From: Pseudomonas sp. PH1b
Lineage (GTDB): Bacteria; Pseudomonadota; Gammaproteobacteria; Pseudomonadales; Pseudomonadaceae
Length of the DNA stretch: 64,000 nucleotides
Assembly: GCF_000633395.1 (NCBI RefSeq)
Contig: NZ_AYMU01000011.1
Span: 124,001 to 188,000, forward strand
Direction of reading: 5' to 3'
Shown here: piece after piece, positions 43,395-51,729 of the stretch
Numbering within the stretch: position 1 is the first letter of the stretch
How the letters are laid out: the number at the start of each line of letters is the position of its first letter
Position numbers and translations under genes: made by a program
The notes under the pieces: generated by a model
The model's input: the letters and a program-made list of their open reading frames with translations, nothing else
What the model was told of the DNA's origin: nothing
Database searches by the model: none

Positions 43395-44984
43395 GTGCAT
43401 CGCATAGGGTTGTTTATTGGCTGTCTGTCGTTACTCAGTCACTGGGCCCAAGCTGCAGAGCTGCCCCTGAGTTCTGAGCGTTGCTTTGCCAGTCCGGCTA
43501 CGCCTGTGACGGCCTATACCTCAGCCAGGAAGGCTCCCTCCATGACTGTTGAACCTCGTTACCGTGCACCCACTACGTCGCCTCGGCTGGAAACTCTGGA
43601 TGTGCTCAGCATCGGTGTGAGTCTGGATGTTTTTCGTCAGGGGCAGGTTTGGCGGGCGTTGCAAGAGCAAAGCGCCCAACAGTCTGAAGCACTGCACGTC
43701 GGCAGCATCTTGCCGATGGATCCGAAAAAGTATCCCCAGACTGCTGATGACAAGAATATGGCCTATGACAAACGGGAAACGGATGCATTGGAGCTGGGGT
43801 TAAGGGATTTTCTGGAGAAGTGGCCGATTCCCACCATCACTGTGGTCCAAGGTTGGAATCCTAGAACCCCGAACCTTCGCTTCACGCCCGAAAGAACTCG
43901 ACGCAGCTTGTCTGTCATGGTCAATAACATGCGATCACCTGCAGGGTTGCACTGGCACCGTATTCGTAGTTTTCAGGATGGCATTATCTGTAATGACACG
44001 CCTGAGGGGGTGATGGAGTCGCTGTTCCATATATTCGAGAGTAACCCCGATCTTCCTGCACTATTGGTGTATGCCAATGAGGGAATAAGCATGGCTGGCG
44101 CTCTATCGAGCAGAGATGTCTCATTAAAGTCGCTTGGGGCTGTAGCGGGGCCGCGTCAGCCGGACAAATTAACTGACGCCATGGTCGCCCTAGTCGTCGG
44201 CCGCCCCGAACGCGTCGAATGGCTGCGCTATTACGCCCCCTTCACCAAGGTCAACCAGAACAAGATCGATCCCGAATTCACCGGTTGGGGCTGGCGTAAA
44301 CCCGCTGTCGAATTCCAACCATCGGAGTTCATCCCGCAACCCTGGACCGAGCGGGCCTTTGAACAATGGGACGCCTTGCCAGTGCTGGCGAAGATCCATC
44401 GTCCGGTCAGCATTTCCCTGCAGCGCCCGGACAACGGCGAGCGCCTCAAGCGCGAGGCCTTGACCGCACAACTGGCCGCTGGCTGGAAAAAAGCCACTGA
44501 TGCCGTTACACCAGCACCGGCCCGGGTGTTCTACGACGGTGGCCTGAAGAACACGCCGCTGGCCGAGTTGCTTCCTGCTCTGACTGCTGTGCACAGTTCC
44601 CTGGACCTGCTTGACTCCCGCGAGGGTTACGACTTGACCCAGCGTTTGGGCGATACCGGCGCTGCCTCGCCGTTCTTGGGTATCGCGCTGGCGACCATGG
44701 CCAGTTACCAGAATGCCGACACCAGCGTGGTCATGCCTCTGCGCCGTAAGGACCAGGCGACCTTCATCACCATCACCTCACCGACACCTGGGCAAAAGCC
44801 CGTAGGCAACAAATTTGGCATCAACCTCATGCCCCAAACCGCCAGCAGCGATGACGGCGCCTCTGCAAAACCCGCAACTGCTGTGCGTGCAGCATCGCGG
44901 AGGCCGGTTGTGGAAGAGGACTACAGCCTGGAAGCGTTTCTGGCTGAGCTGAAGCCGAAGAAAAACTGGATGGACGACTTGTAG
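43395..44984 (+). CDS. T6SS lipase adaptor Tla3, copy 2 (DUF2875)
   Basis: The 529-residue paralogue starts at a GTG at 43395 after a GGGAGAGGG site. It has its own signal-like segment (LFIGCLSLLSHWAQAAE) and the same domain order as copy 1. From residue 271 the two genes align without a gap at the DNA level. Two adaptors for one lipase gene are unusual; one may serve another effector or VgrG. It could equally be a recent duplicate without a new role. Confidence 0.87.
   Translation: MHRIGLFIGCLSLLSHWAQAAELPLSSERCFASPATPVTAYTSARKAPSMTVEPRYRAPTTSPRLETLDVLSIGVSLDVFRQGQVWRALQEQSAQQSEALHVGSILPMDPKKYPQTADDKNMAYDKRETDALELGLRDFLEKWPIPTITVVQGWNPRTPNLRFTPERTRRSLSVMVNNMRSPAGLHWHRIRSFQDGIICNDTPEGVMESLFHIFESNPDLPALLVYANEGISMAGALSSRDVSLKSLGAVAGPRQPDKLTDAMVALVVGRPERVEWLRYYAPFTKVNQNKIDPEFTGWGWRKPAVEFQPSEFIPQPWTERAFEQWDALPVLAKIHRPVSISLQRPDNGERLKREALTAQLAAGWKKATDAVTPAPARVFYDGGLKNTPLAELLPALTAVHSSLDLLDSREGYDLTQRLGDTGAASPFLGIALATMASYQNADTSVVMPLRRKDQATFITITSPTPGQKPVGNKFGINLMPQTASSDDGASAKPATAVRAASRRPVVEEDYSLEAFLAELKPKKNWMDDL
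44206..44984 (+). repeat. Direct repeat, 3' half of tla3 copy 2
   Basis: Partner of the 42581-43359 repeat, in the same orientation with no indels. Recombination between the copies would delete 1625 bases and leave one chimeric adaptor gene in frame. Confidence 0.85.
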
Positions 44985-45001
44985 GTCGCCAAGGAGTGGA
45001 C

Positions 45002-45262
45002 ATGGACATTATTCGACTGGGTGACAGTACCAGCCATGGCGGTACGGTCATTGAAGCATTCAGCCAAACCGACTTGAACGGTAAACCTATGGCGGGTGTC
45101 GGGCACAAGGTCGTGTGCCCTTTGTGCAAAGGGGTGTTTCCCATTTCAGAAGGCAGTGCGCTGTTGGATGTCGGTGGTATTGCGGTGGCCCTTGACGGCA
45201 TGAAGACCGCTTGTGGCGCCAACCTGATCGCTAGCGGCCCCGAAGCAGGGGCGCAGTGTTAG
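45002..45262 (+). CDS. PAAR-domain T6SS spike-tip protein
   Basis: The 86-residue product is a compact PAAR protein: DSTSHGGTVIEAF at the N-terminus, GHKVVCPLCKG in the middle and DGMKTACGANLIAS near the end, supplying the His/Cys zinc ligands. It should cap the VgrG spike. AAGGAG precedes the ATG at 45002. It has no toxin extension. Its place after the adaptor genes suggests it tips VgrG2b, which has its own fused toxin. Confidence 0.88.
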   Translation: MDIIRLGDSTSHGGTVIEAFSQTDLNGKPMAGVGHKVVCPLCKGVFPISEGSALLDVGGIAVALDGMKTACGANLIASGPEAGAQC

Positions 45263-46082
45263 TCAGGTAGCGACATTTTCCATCGCCCTGGAGCCCATCA
45301 CGTTGGCGGGCAACCCGGCTTTTTCTGCGACAGGGTCAATCATCCACATAGGCCCCAACTTTGTGTTCGATGAGAAAGGATCTGGCACGGGGCTTTTCTT
45401 CGTTGTCCAGGTCCCACCTGATGAAGGAATGGAAAGGTGCGCATTTTCCAAAGTGTTCGGTGGCGGTCGATAACGCCATTCTTTTTTCCCGGGGCAGGGT
45501 CCCGAGCCTGGATGGAGAGAACAGGTTTGCATCGAAGACATCTCGAATGAAATCGAGGTGTCGAGAGGCCCGGACCATTCTTGCCCAATTGCCGATCTAT
45601 TTTTTGCCGGGCCAGAGGAACGGGTGCTCTTGATCCACCAGGTGGTAGCCGCGGGCAAACCCCGTTCCGAATGCTTGTGTTTCGCGGTAGCCGTACAGGT
45701 AGTCAAAGCGATCCAGAAATCCACTGCATGCCGATGATGCAGTGAGCAGGTCTGCACTAGAGAAGATGTTGCTGCTGGCGCTGATCGATAAGCCACGATC
45801 CAGAGAGAATAGGGCGGTCAGTTCGCAGTTGAACACTTCGTCGCATTCATCCTTCGCAAGGACAGGCTGTGAGAAGAGTTCAACGCCTGCGTTCTCAGGA
45901 TGCAGAAGGCTTCTATGGAGATTTTTCTCCGCGTATTTAACGACGTTCCCTCTGCTGTTTCCAAAGCGATCGACATTTCTTTCAAGGTTTGCAAAGACAC
46001 CTTGCAAGCTTGAGCTGATCTCAATCAGGTCATGCTCGGCGCCGGTGACGGCTTCTCCGGAGAGCAAGTTATAGAGTGCCAT
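45263..46082 (-). pseudogene. Unrecognised gene interrupted by an in-frame amber codon and a 3' frameshift
   Basis: The frame opens at an ATG at 46082 (AAAGGCGAG upstream), runs 161 codons to a TAG at 45597-45599 (after WPGKK), then continues in the same frame with protein-like sequence (RASRHLDFIRDVFDANLFS) to a stop at 45336. Another frame reading MIDPVAEKAGLPANVMGSRA carries on to 45263. Without the lesions the product would be about 270 residues. I recognise no domain. It shares an operon with a DUF4265 gene and lies tail-to-tail with the PAAR gene, so it may be an old effector or immunity gene. Confidence 0.55.
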
Positions 46083-46263
46083 GGCGCTCGCCTTTTATTG
46101 AGCTGAACCCTTGTGTTGCGGTCTGTTCCGCCATCGAGTCGATCCATTCCGTCATCGGGTCTTTCTGGAGCCGTCCAGAACTCTGGCAGGCAACGCCGGC
46201 TCTCTCCAGGCGCTGTTCAATGATCAATGGGTCATGCGTCGTAACGATGCCAGGGATGAGCAT
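46069..46263 (-). CDS. Small 64-residue hypothetical protein
   Basis: The ATG at 46263 lies inside the 3' end of the DUF4265 gene and the stop overlaps the next gene's start by 14 bases, so translation would be coupled on both sides. The product (MLIPGIVTTHDPLIIEQRLE at its start) has balanced protein-like composition and no membrane segment. The ribosome site is weak. It could also be a frameshifted tail of the preceding protein. Confidence 0.4.
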   Translation of the reverse strand: MLIPGIVTTHDPLIIEQRLERAGVACQSSGRLQKDPMTEWIDSMAEQTATQGFSSIKGERHGTL

Positions 46264-46748
46264 TCCGACTGTCGGGCGAAGTCGATCCCGTGATGTTGCA
46301 GGCAGGCGTCTTCATAGGCGATCTGGTCATCGTCAGCTATCGAGGACAGGTAGCAATCTATAGCTTCGAAATTGCACGCTGGCGGTATGTCAACCGAGAA
46401 GAGTGACAGGCTATGAGTCACTGAACAGTGGGCACCCAGATGCCGCAATTTCTTGATGATGTTGGCTTTGTCTTGTGAGTTTTCAGCGAAGACTCGGAGG
46501 GTAGAGTGGCCTCCTTGTTGAACCACGACGGTAGCGATCAGCTCACTGTTCTCCTGCCGCGTATCAATCAGGTCGCCTTTGCTGAGTCCATAGATGTAAT
46601 AGGGCGTGTTGTCGACGATATAGGTTGTTTCGCCTTGCTTTATGCCCCACAGAGACTCGGCGCAGACGGGCGGGTAACCGTCTGCATCCTGTTGCAGGAT
46701 GATGGTGATCTTGTGAAAGACGTCCTGGTGATGTTGCTTGATGTCCAT
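46224..46748 (-). CDS. DUF4265-domain protein, possible immunity-associated
   Basis: The 174-residue product fits DUF4265: PVCAESLWGIKQGETTYIVD, then NTPYYIYGLSKGDLI and GGHSTLRVFAEN. The ATG at 46748 is chosen over a TTG ten codons earlier. Proteins of this family are small and soluble and are often found in polymorphic-toxin neighbourhoods; their biochemical role is not established. It heads a minus-strand group facing the PAAR gene, consistent with an effector/immunity locus of separate origin. The GC content here is lower than in the T6SS operon. Confidence 0.7.
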   Translation of the reverse strand: MDIKQHHQDVFHKITIILQQDADGYPPVCAESLWGIKQGETTYIVDNTPYYIYGLSKGDLIDTRQENSELIATVVVQQGGHSTLRVFAENSQDKANIIKKLRHLGAHCSVTHSLSLFSVDIPPACNFEAIDCYLSSIADDDQIAYEDACLQHHGIDFARQSECSSLASLRRMTH

Positions 46749-47061
46749 GGTGTTTGCCCGCTCGAACTGGTCCGACAATGGTGATAGCGCGTTTCGCGCC
46801 GAAGAATACCTTATCCAATCGCTTCTTCCGCACAGATAGCGGCGGCTACCTGGCGTGCGTCTCGTTGGGCTTGTGAATGATCCCGAGCCTGGAAGCGCTG
46901 CTGGGTGAGCCGGCTGCGTGGAGCATCACTCCGGGGGCACTTGGCGTTTGAATAATCCCGGAAATAATGCTGTGATTGCGCCCGTGCCGCGCCCCGAGCG
47001 GTTCGCCAGGCCTGTTCTGCAGGTGGCTGAGCATCCCCGCTTTATTCAGAGACACAGCGAA
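46749..47061. promoter_or_regulatory. Divergent intergenic region before the lipid-type operon
   Basis: About 310 bases separate the leftward DUF4265 gene from the rightward glycosyltransferase gene. It must hold both promoters, but I could not fix -35/-10 elements. An in-frame upstream ATG (46918) would lengthen the glycosyltransferase by 48 residues of atypical sequence. Confidence 0.35.
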
Positions 47062-48150
47062 ATGGATAGCCAAGAAACGACAAACCGGATGTCGCCGTTG
47101 CCTTGCCGCGACGACGCGGGCCAGTGCCTGGAGGATATCGCCGCCGCCACTGCGCTGGTGTTGGAGACCAACAATCTGCGTGGCGGCAAGGATGGGGCCA
47201 AAGCCCTGGACAGCCTCGAACGGCTGCTTGCCCGATTGGCCCGACAGAGCGTCTCGCCCCAGTCGCTTGGCCAGTGGATCATCACCCACGACGGCCTCGA
47301 TCTGCCGGCACGCCAGGCGTTGTGCGCACTGGCCGGACGGCCCTTGGACTTTATCGAGATCGATGGCCGGACCGGTTACTACGATGCCAAGAATGTCGGC
47401 TTCGACGCGGTCGATCAGGCACGCTGTGCGTACGTGGTCTTTGCCGATGCCGATTGCATTCCCTGCGACCAATGGCTGGAGCAGCTGCTGCAGCCCTTTG
47501 CCCAGGCCGATGCGCCGCTCGCTGTCGCCGGCCGCACCAGTTATGCGCCAAGCGTCACCGGCAGTGCCCTGACCGCCATCGACTTCATGTATTTCCCCAG
47601 CCCCTTGTGCCCCGGCGCCACGCGCAACTTCTATGCGAACAACGTGGCCTTTCGCTGTGACACCTTCGAGCAGTACCGCTACGAACCGCTCGACGGCGTC
47701 TACCGCGCCCATTGCCAGGTCATGGGGCTGCGTCTGCAAGCCGCAGGCGTGGCGGTTGCCTATGCGTCGGGCGCCCACACCGAACATCGCCTGCCCGACA
47801 GCCATGGCGAGGTGGTCAAGCTGCGCTGGCTCAGGGGCGGCGACAGTGTCGACCTGACGCCCTATCTGGTCCGCGCCTATATGCCGGGCTGGCTGCAATG
47901 GCTGGCACGCAGCGGGCCGATCGGCCCCTTGTGCGTGATGGCTGGTCGCCTGGGCTACAGTCTGCGCGCCCTCAACCATCAGGACTTGCCGCCCGTACGC
48001 GGGGGCCGGCGCCTGGGGGCGATGGCGGTGGTCATCGGCATGTCGCTGCTCGACACGGCCGGCGCCGTGGTCCGTGGCCTGGGAATCAGCGTCGGTCGCG
48101 CCAGCGCCCGGCACAGTGAAGCCCTGTCCTATCACCGTCACCTGGATTGA
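47062..48150 (+). CDS. Family 2 glycosyltransferase
   Basis: The 362-residue product has a GT-A fold: an N-terminal helix, NVGFDAVDQA followed by the metal-binding VFADADCIPC (DxD-type) near residue 133, and a WLRGGDSVD acceptor-site segment. Two hydrophobic stretches near the C-terminus may anchor it to the membrane. It should transfer a sugar from a nucleotide donor. The start is uncertain (47062 or 47089). It is first in a six-gene operon with another glycosyltransferase and lipid-modifying enzymes, so a glycolipid product is inferred. Confidence 0.78.
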   Translation: MDSQETTNRMSPLPCRDDAGQCLEDIAAATALVLETNNLRGGKDGAKALDSLERLLARLARQSVSPQSLGQWIITHDGLDLPARQALCALAGRPLDFIEIDGRTGYYDAKNVGFDAVDQARCAYVVFADADCIPCDQWLEQLLQPFAQADAPLAVAGRTSYAPSVTGSALTAIDFMYFPSPLCPGATRNFYANNVAFRCDTFEQYRYEPLDGVYRAHCQVMGLRLQAAGVAVAYASGAHTEHRLPDSHGEVVKLRWLRGGDSVDLTPYLVRAYMPGWLQWLARSGPIGPLCVMAGRLGYSLRALNHQDLPPVRGGRRLGAMAVVIGMSLLDTAGAVVRGLGISVGRASARHSEALSYHRHLD

Positions 48151-48202
48151 TCCGCCTCGCGCGTACCGTTGCACGCAGGCTGCGTGCCTACAGGAAGTTC
48201 CG

Positions 48203-49231
48203 ATGAAAATACCTTCGCTTGCCTCTCTTGGTTACTCCATGGCGTGCCTGGCATTGCTGGCCCTGGGTGGCCAGGCCAGTGCCGCACCTGCCGAATTCAA
48301 CGGTCGCGGGGTGTATCACTTCGCCTCGGACAGCGGCTGTGCAACCTCCACCAGCAACGATCGCAACTGCAACCGCATCGCCCTGGACGTGGTGGATGCC
48401 CAGGCCAGTGTCGACCCGCAAGCCCATTCCATCGTGATCGGCGCCGATACCGGCCATGACAGCAAGACGGTGATCGGCGACGTGCTGCTGCATGGCAGCG
48501 GCGTCGCCAAGAATGGCCAGCGCGTGCCCCTGAATCTGCTGGTGCTGCTGCGGCGCTCGGGCAAGGTGTGGAAGTCCGATACCTATGTGCACGCGCCGGT
48601 GCGTGGCAGTTTCAGTGACATCGTCCTCGACCCGTATCGCATCAGCGTCCGCGAGGGCAGTGGCGAGCGGGTGCTGTTCAGCGCCGAGCAGGCCCGCAAG
48701 GTCCTGGCGCAGCCGTCCATCGCTGCACGAGTGGCCAGCTACTTTGTGGTGGTGCGTCCCAGCGACGCGCAGAACCCTGCGGCCGACGACATCACCATCG
48801 GCCTGGGCGTCGGTCGTGCGTCCAAGTCGCTGATGCGCGCCAGCTTCACCTCATCGCAACCGGGCGATGCCGAGCTCGACCAGGTGCTGTCCAAGGGCAC
48901 CTGGAACCTCGATCTGCAGGCCCTGAGCAGCCAGATTCCGCAATGGGTGGTGCAGCGCCAGCTGTTTGTCTTCGGGCTTGAGGACAGCCCTTTGCTGCAG
49001 GAGGTGCGCCAGCGCGGCCTGAACAAGCGTGACAGCCTGGAACTGGGGGCGGTCAACGGCCAGGGCTACCTGCGTTACAACGGCCGAGAACAGAGCTTTC
49101 CCACGGCCAGCGTCGCAGGCTCGGCTTTCATGCGTGACAGTTTCATTGGCCTGATCCTGGCCTGGCACCGCAGCTCGCAAGTGGCCGCAGCCGCAGCGGT
49201 CAGTGACGCTGCCCCACAGGCCGCACAATGA
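48203..49231 (+). CDS. Secreted protein of unknown function in the lipid-type operon
   Basis: The 342-residue product has a good signal peptide (SMACLALLALGGQASAAPAE) and a mature domain with two early cysteines (DSGCATSTSNDRNCNRIALD). I recognise no family. The rest is a beta-rich sequence with repeated polar strands (AHSIVIGADTGHDSKTVIGD) and a C-terminal alanine-rich tail. It probably sits in the periplasm. AGGAAG precedes the ATG at 48203. The next gene begins inside its stop codon (ATGA), so it belongs to the operon. Confidence 0.7.
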   Translation: MKIPSLASLGYSMACLALLALGGQASAAPAEFNGRGVYHFASDSGCATSTSNDRNCNRIALDVVDAQASVDPQAHSIVIGADTGHDSKTVIGDVLLHGSGVAKNGQRVPLNLLVLLRRSGKVWKSDTYVHAPVRGSFSDIVLDPYRISVREGSGERVLFSAEQARKVLAQPSIAARVASYFVVVRPSDAQNPAADDITIGLGVGRASKSLMRASFTSSQPGDAELDQVLSKGTWNLDLQALSSQIPQWVVQRQLFVFGLEDSPLLQEVRQRGLNKRDSLELGAVNGQGYLRYNGREQSFPTASVAGSAFMRDSFIGLILAWHRSSQVAAAAAVSDAAPQAAQ

Positions 49232-49962
49232 CCGTGATTGAACACCGCGTCACGGAGCAGGGCTTCAGTTGCCTGGGCATACCCCCGGCCCAGGGCCTGG
49301 GAGCGCTGCAGGCACGCCTGGTGGACCGCATCAAGCGCGCCGCGCTGCGGCGCCTGCATCGCAGCGTGCGGGGGGAGCGCCTGTTGCTGCGCATGTACCT
49401 GGCCGGCGAGGATGCGACCGAACGCACCTTGCTGGAAGAGTTGCTGCCGCAGTCGCCGCCCTGGCTCGAGCAGCAGGTCGAGCGCCACCTGGCCGATGAA
49501 CGCCGGCATGTGGCGCTGTTTGCCCAAGCCCTGGGGGAACTCGGGGATGACGCTGAATCCCGGCTGGAGCCGGACTGGCTCAGCCGACGCAAGATCTTGC
49601 GCTGGCAGCGCCTGGCCCATCGCTACGCGGTGCATTTCGAACAGGGCTTGCTGGTGCCGGCCTACGCCACCGGGCTCTGTGCCGAGCAGATGGCCGAGCG
49701 GGTGCTGCGCCGCCACTGCGCGGTGATCGGCACCGAGCACGAAATGTACCCGCTGCTGGCCCGGGTCCTGGCGGACGAGAAAGCCCATGTGCGACTGTGC
49801 GAGAACACCTTGCGGCGCATCGTGGCGCCCCATGAGGCGGCGCATCTGGCACGGCTGCTGAACGACATCCGCAGGGTCGACGCAAGTTTTGGCGTGACCG
49901 GCGCACTGGCGATGTACGTCGCCGGCTGGGTGCTGGGCGGTGTGGGCGGCCGTCGCCGATGA
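49228..49962 (+). CDS. Ferritin-like diiron protein
   Basis: The 244-residue all-helical protein carries two ExxH pairs, ADERRHVALF near residue 90 and ADEKAHVRLC near 190, plus further glutamates (LLEELL, GTEHEMY) spaced as in four-helix ferritin-like diiron enzymes. Such proteins hydroxylate, desaturate or oxidise substrates. ATGA overlaps on both sides lock it between the secreted protein and the second glycosyltransferase. A lipid hydroxylase is a reasonable guess from the context; the alignment is by eye. Confidence 0.7.
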   Translation: MTVIEHRVTEQGFSCLGIPPAQGLGALQARLVDRIKRAALRRLHRSVRGERLLLRMYLAGEDATERTLLEELLPQSPPWLEQQVERHLADERRHVALFAQALGELGDDAESRLEPDWLSRRKILRWQRLAHRYAVHFEQGLLVPAYATGLCAEQMAERVLRRHCAVIGTEHEMYPLLARVLADEKAHVRLCENTLRRIVAPHEAAHLARLLNDIRRVDASFGVTGALAMYVAGWVLGGVGGRRR

Positions 49963-51050
49963 GCCCTCGAATTCTCTACCTGGCCACTGCCGATGCCCGT
50001 GGCCACCTGATGCGTGCGCAATTGCTGGTGCATGGACTGCGCGCGGCCGGGGCCCAGGTCGAGGTGCTGACCACCTCGCAGCAGGGGCAGGACTTTTTGC
50101 AGCGCTTCGGGATCGAGGCCGGGCTGCTGTCGGAGCACTATGCGGTGCAGTTCGACAGCGAGCAGAACATGCTGCGCCAGGCCACCAATCGCAACGTCGC
50201 GCACTACCTGTTCCGCCCCGGGCGGATGCTGCGGGACATGCTTCGCCTGGGACGTCGGCTGCGCAGTGTGGACCGGGTGATCAACGACTCCTTCCACCCG
50301 GCGCTGCTCTACATGGGCATGTTGCCGGGCTGGCGGCGCAAGGTCGTGCATGTGTATGGGGCGAGCCTCAAGGTGGCGCTGCTGAACAATTTCCAGGGCA
50401 TGTGGCCGCGCCAGTTCGGGCGGTTGTTCGGCTGGATCGTCGGCCGTCAGATCACGGCGGCGCGGGCCAGCATCGAGCACGACTTCGCCTACGAGATCGA
50501 CGACAGCCAGGCCCCGGCCCTGTATCGCCTGCCGACTCCGGTGGCCTTGGCCTGTGAGCTGCCGGCAGATGCCGTGGCCGGCGCGGCGGTGTACCTCAAC
50601 CCGCATTTTCGCGAGCCCGCTCTGGCCGATGCCTTGAGTGCGGGCCTGGCCGATGCCGGGCTGGATGCGCATCGGGTGGGCGAGGGCTACGCCGGACGCC
50701 CGGGCTGGCTGGCGGTCGACCCGCTCTGGGCCAGTCGCGCAGCGCAGGCGCAGGTGATGGTCTCGGCGCCGGGCATGGCCGCGCTGTCGATCGCCAGGGT
50801 CTATCAACGGCCCATCATCCTGGTGCTCAGCGACCAGCCCGAGCAGGCTACCAATGCGGCTCGCGCCGCGCAGTTGCAGGTGCTGCACCGGGTCGTCACC
50901 TGGCGCGGCGACGGCGCCGACTTTCGCGGCCAGGTGGCTCGGGCGGCGCAGCAATTGGCGGCAGCGGTCGCCGCTGCGCCTGCTGCAACAGGCCGCGAGC
51001 AGGCCCAGGCGCGGATCGACGCCTGGGTCGGCCGCTTGCTCAGCCTGTGA
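49959..51050 (+). CDS. GT-B-fold glycosyltransferase (MurG/GT1-like)
   Basis: The 363-residue protein opens with RILYLATADARGHLMRAQLL, the nucleotide-sugar transferase signature with the RGH acceptor loop, and continues with two Rossmann-like halves. The donor-site region SAPGMAALSIARVYQRPII resembles the Gly-rich motif of GT28/GT1 enzymes. It should glycosylate a lipid or polyprenyl acceptor at the membrane. It overlaps the diiron gene by four bases. The sugar is not inferable. Confidence 0.75.
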   Translation: MSPRILYLATADARGHLMRAQLLVHGLRAAGAQVEVLTTSQQGQDFLQRFGIEAGLLSEHYAVQFDSEQNMLRQATNRNVAHYLFRPGRMLRDMLRLGRRLRSVDRVINDSFHPALLYMGMLPGWRRKVVHVYGASLKVALLNNFQGMWPRQFGRLFGWIVGRQITAARASIEHDFAYEIDDSQAPALYRLPTPVALACELPADAVAGAAVYLNPHFREPALADALSAGLADAGLDAHRVGEGYAGRPGWLAVDPLWASRAAQAQVMVSAPGMAALSIARVYQRPIILVLSDQPEQATNAARAAQLQVLHRVVTWRGDGADFRGQVARAAQQLAAAVAAAPAATGREQAQARIDAWVGRLLSL

Positions 51051-51105
51051 GTTCGCCGCTGTGCACTGCCCGACATCCCAGCATGCATTCATTAGGTGAG
51101 CGGTC

Positions 51106-51729
51106 ATGGGCCCTTTCCTGCAACGCCTGAACCGGGAGACCCAGTATCGACAGGCGCTGCTGGCGTGCCTGGGATTGCTGCTGGGGCTGTGCCTGTTCAT
51201 CGGCTTGCAGCGCCTGGTTACACCGCGCTACAGCTGGGCCACAGCGCTGGATTCGATGATCCCGTTCGTGGCTCAGTCGTGGTGGCTGTACGTGCTGTTC
51301 TTTCCCTTTGTGCTGTTGGCGGCGGCCTATGCCAGCACCGAGGCATTCAGGGCCTTCAGGAACGCGACCGGGATCGCCTTTGCAGTGGCCATCCTGTGCT
51401 TCTGGCTGTTCCCCGAACTGCTGCCCCGGCCTGATATCGGGTCGCTCGACAGCGCATTCCTGCAGCAGCGACTGGCCCGGATGTGGCAGTTGGACCTGCC
51501 GTCCAATGGCTGTCCCAGCCTGCATGTGGCGGTGACCTGCCTGGCCTGCCGTGCGCTCTGGGCACGCCCTTGCAGATGGCTGACGGCGATTGTCGGCCTG
51601 CTTGTCTGCCTGTCGACCCTGACCCTCAAACAACACACGCTGATCGATGTGGCCGGCGGCGTGCTGCTGGCCCTGGCGTGTGCCCTGGCCACCCAACGAC
51701 AAGGAAGCACTGCCCGTGTCCCAGCCTGA
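51106..51729 (+). CDS. PAP2-superfamily membrane enzyme (phosphoceramide/inositol-phosphotransferase-like)
   Basis: The 207-residue protein has about five membrane helices and the PAP2-type catalytic triad motifs PSLHVA and KQHTLIDVAGG (His...His...Asp). The arrangement with CPSLH resembles inositol phosphorylceramide synthases and related lipid phosphotransferases more than diacylglycerol pyrophosphate phosphatases. It should move or remove a phosphate headgroup at the membrane surface. It is 55 bases after the glycosyltransferase; the desaturase gene starts 14 bases before its stop. Confidence 0.75.
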   Translation: MGPFLQRLNRETQYRQALLACLGLLLGLCLFIGLQRLVTPRYSWATALDSMIPFVAQSWWLYVLFFPFVLLAAAYASTEAFRAFRNATGIAFAVAILCFWLFPELLPRPDIGSLDSAFLQQRLARMWQLDLPSNGCPSLHVAVTCLACRALWARPCRWLTAIVGLLVCLSTLTLKQHTLIDVAGGVLLALACALATQRQGSTARVPA

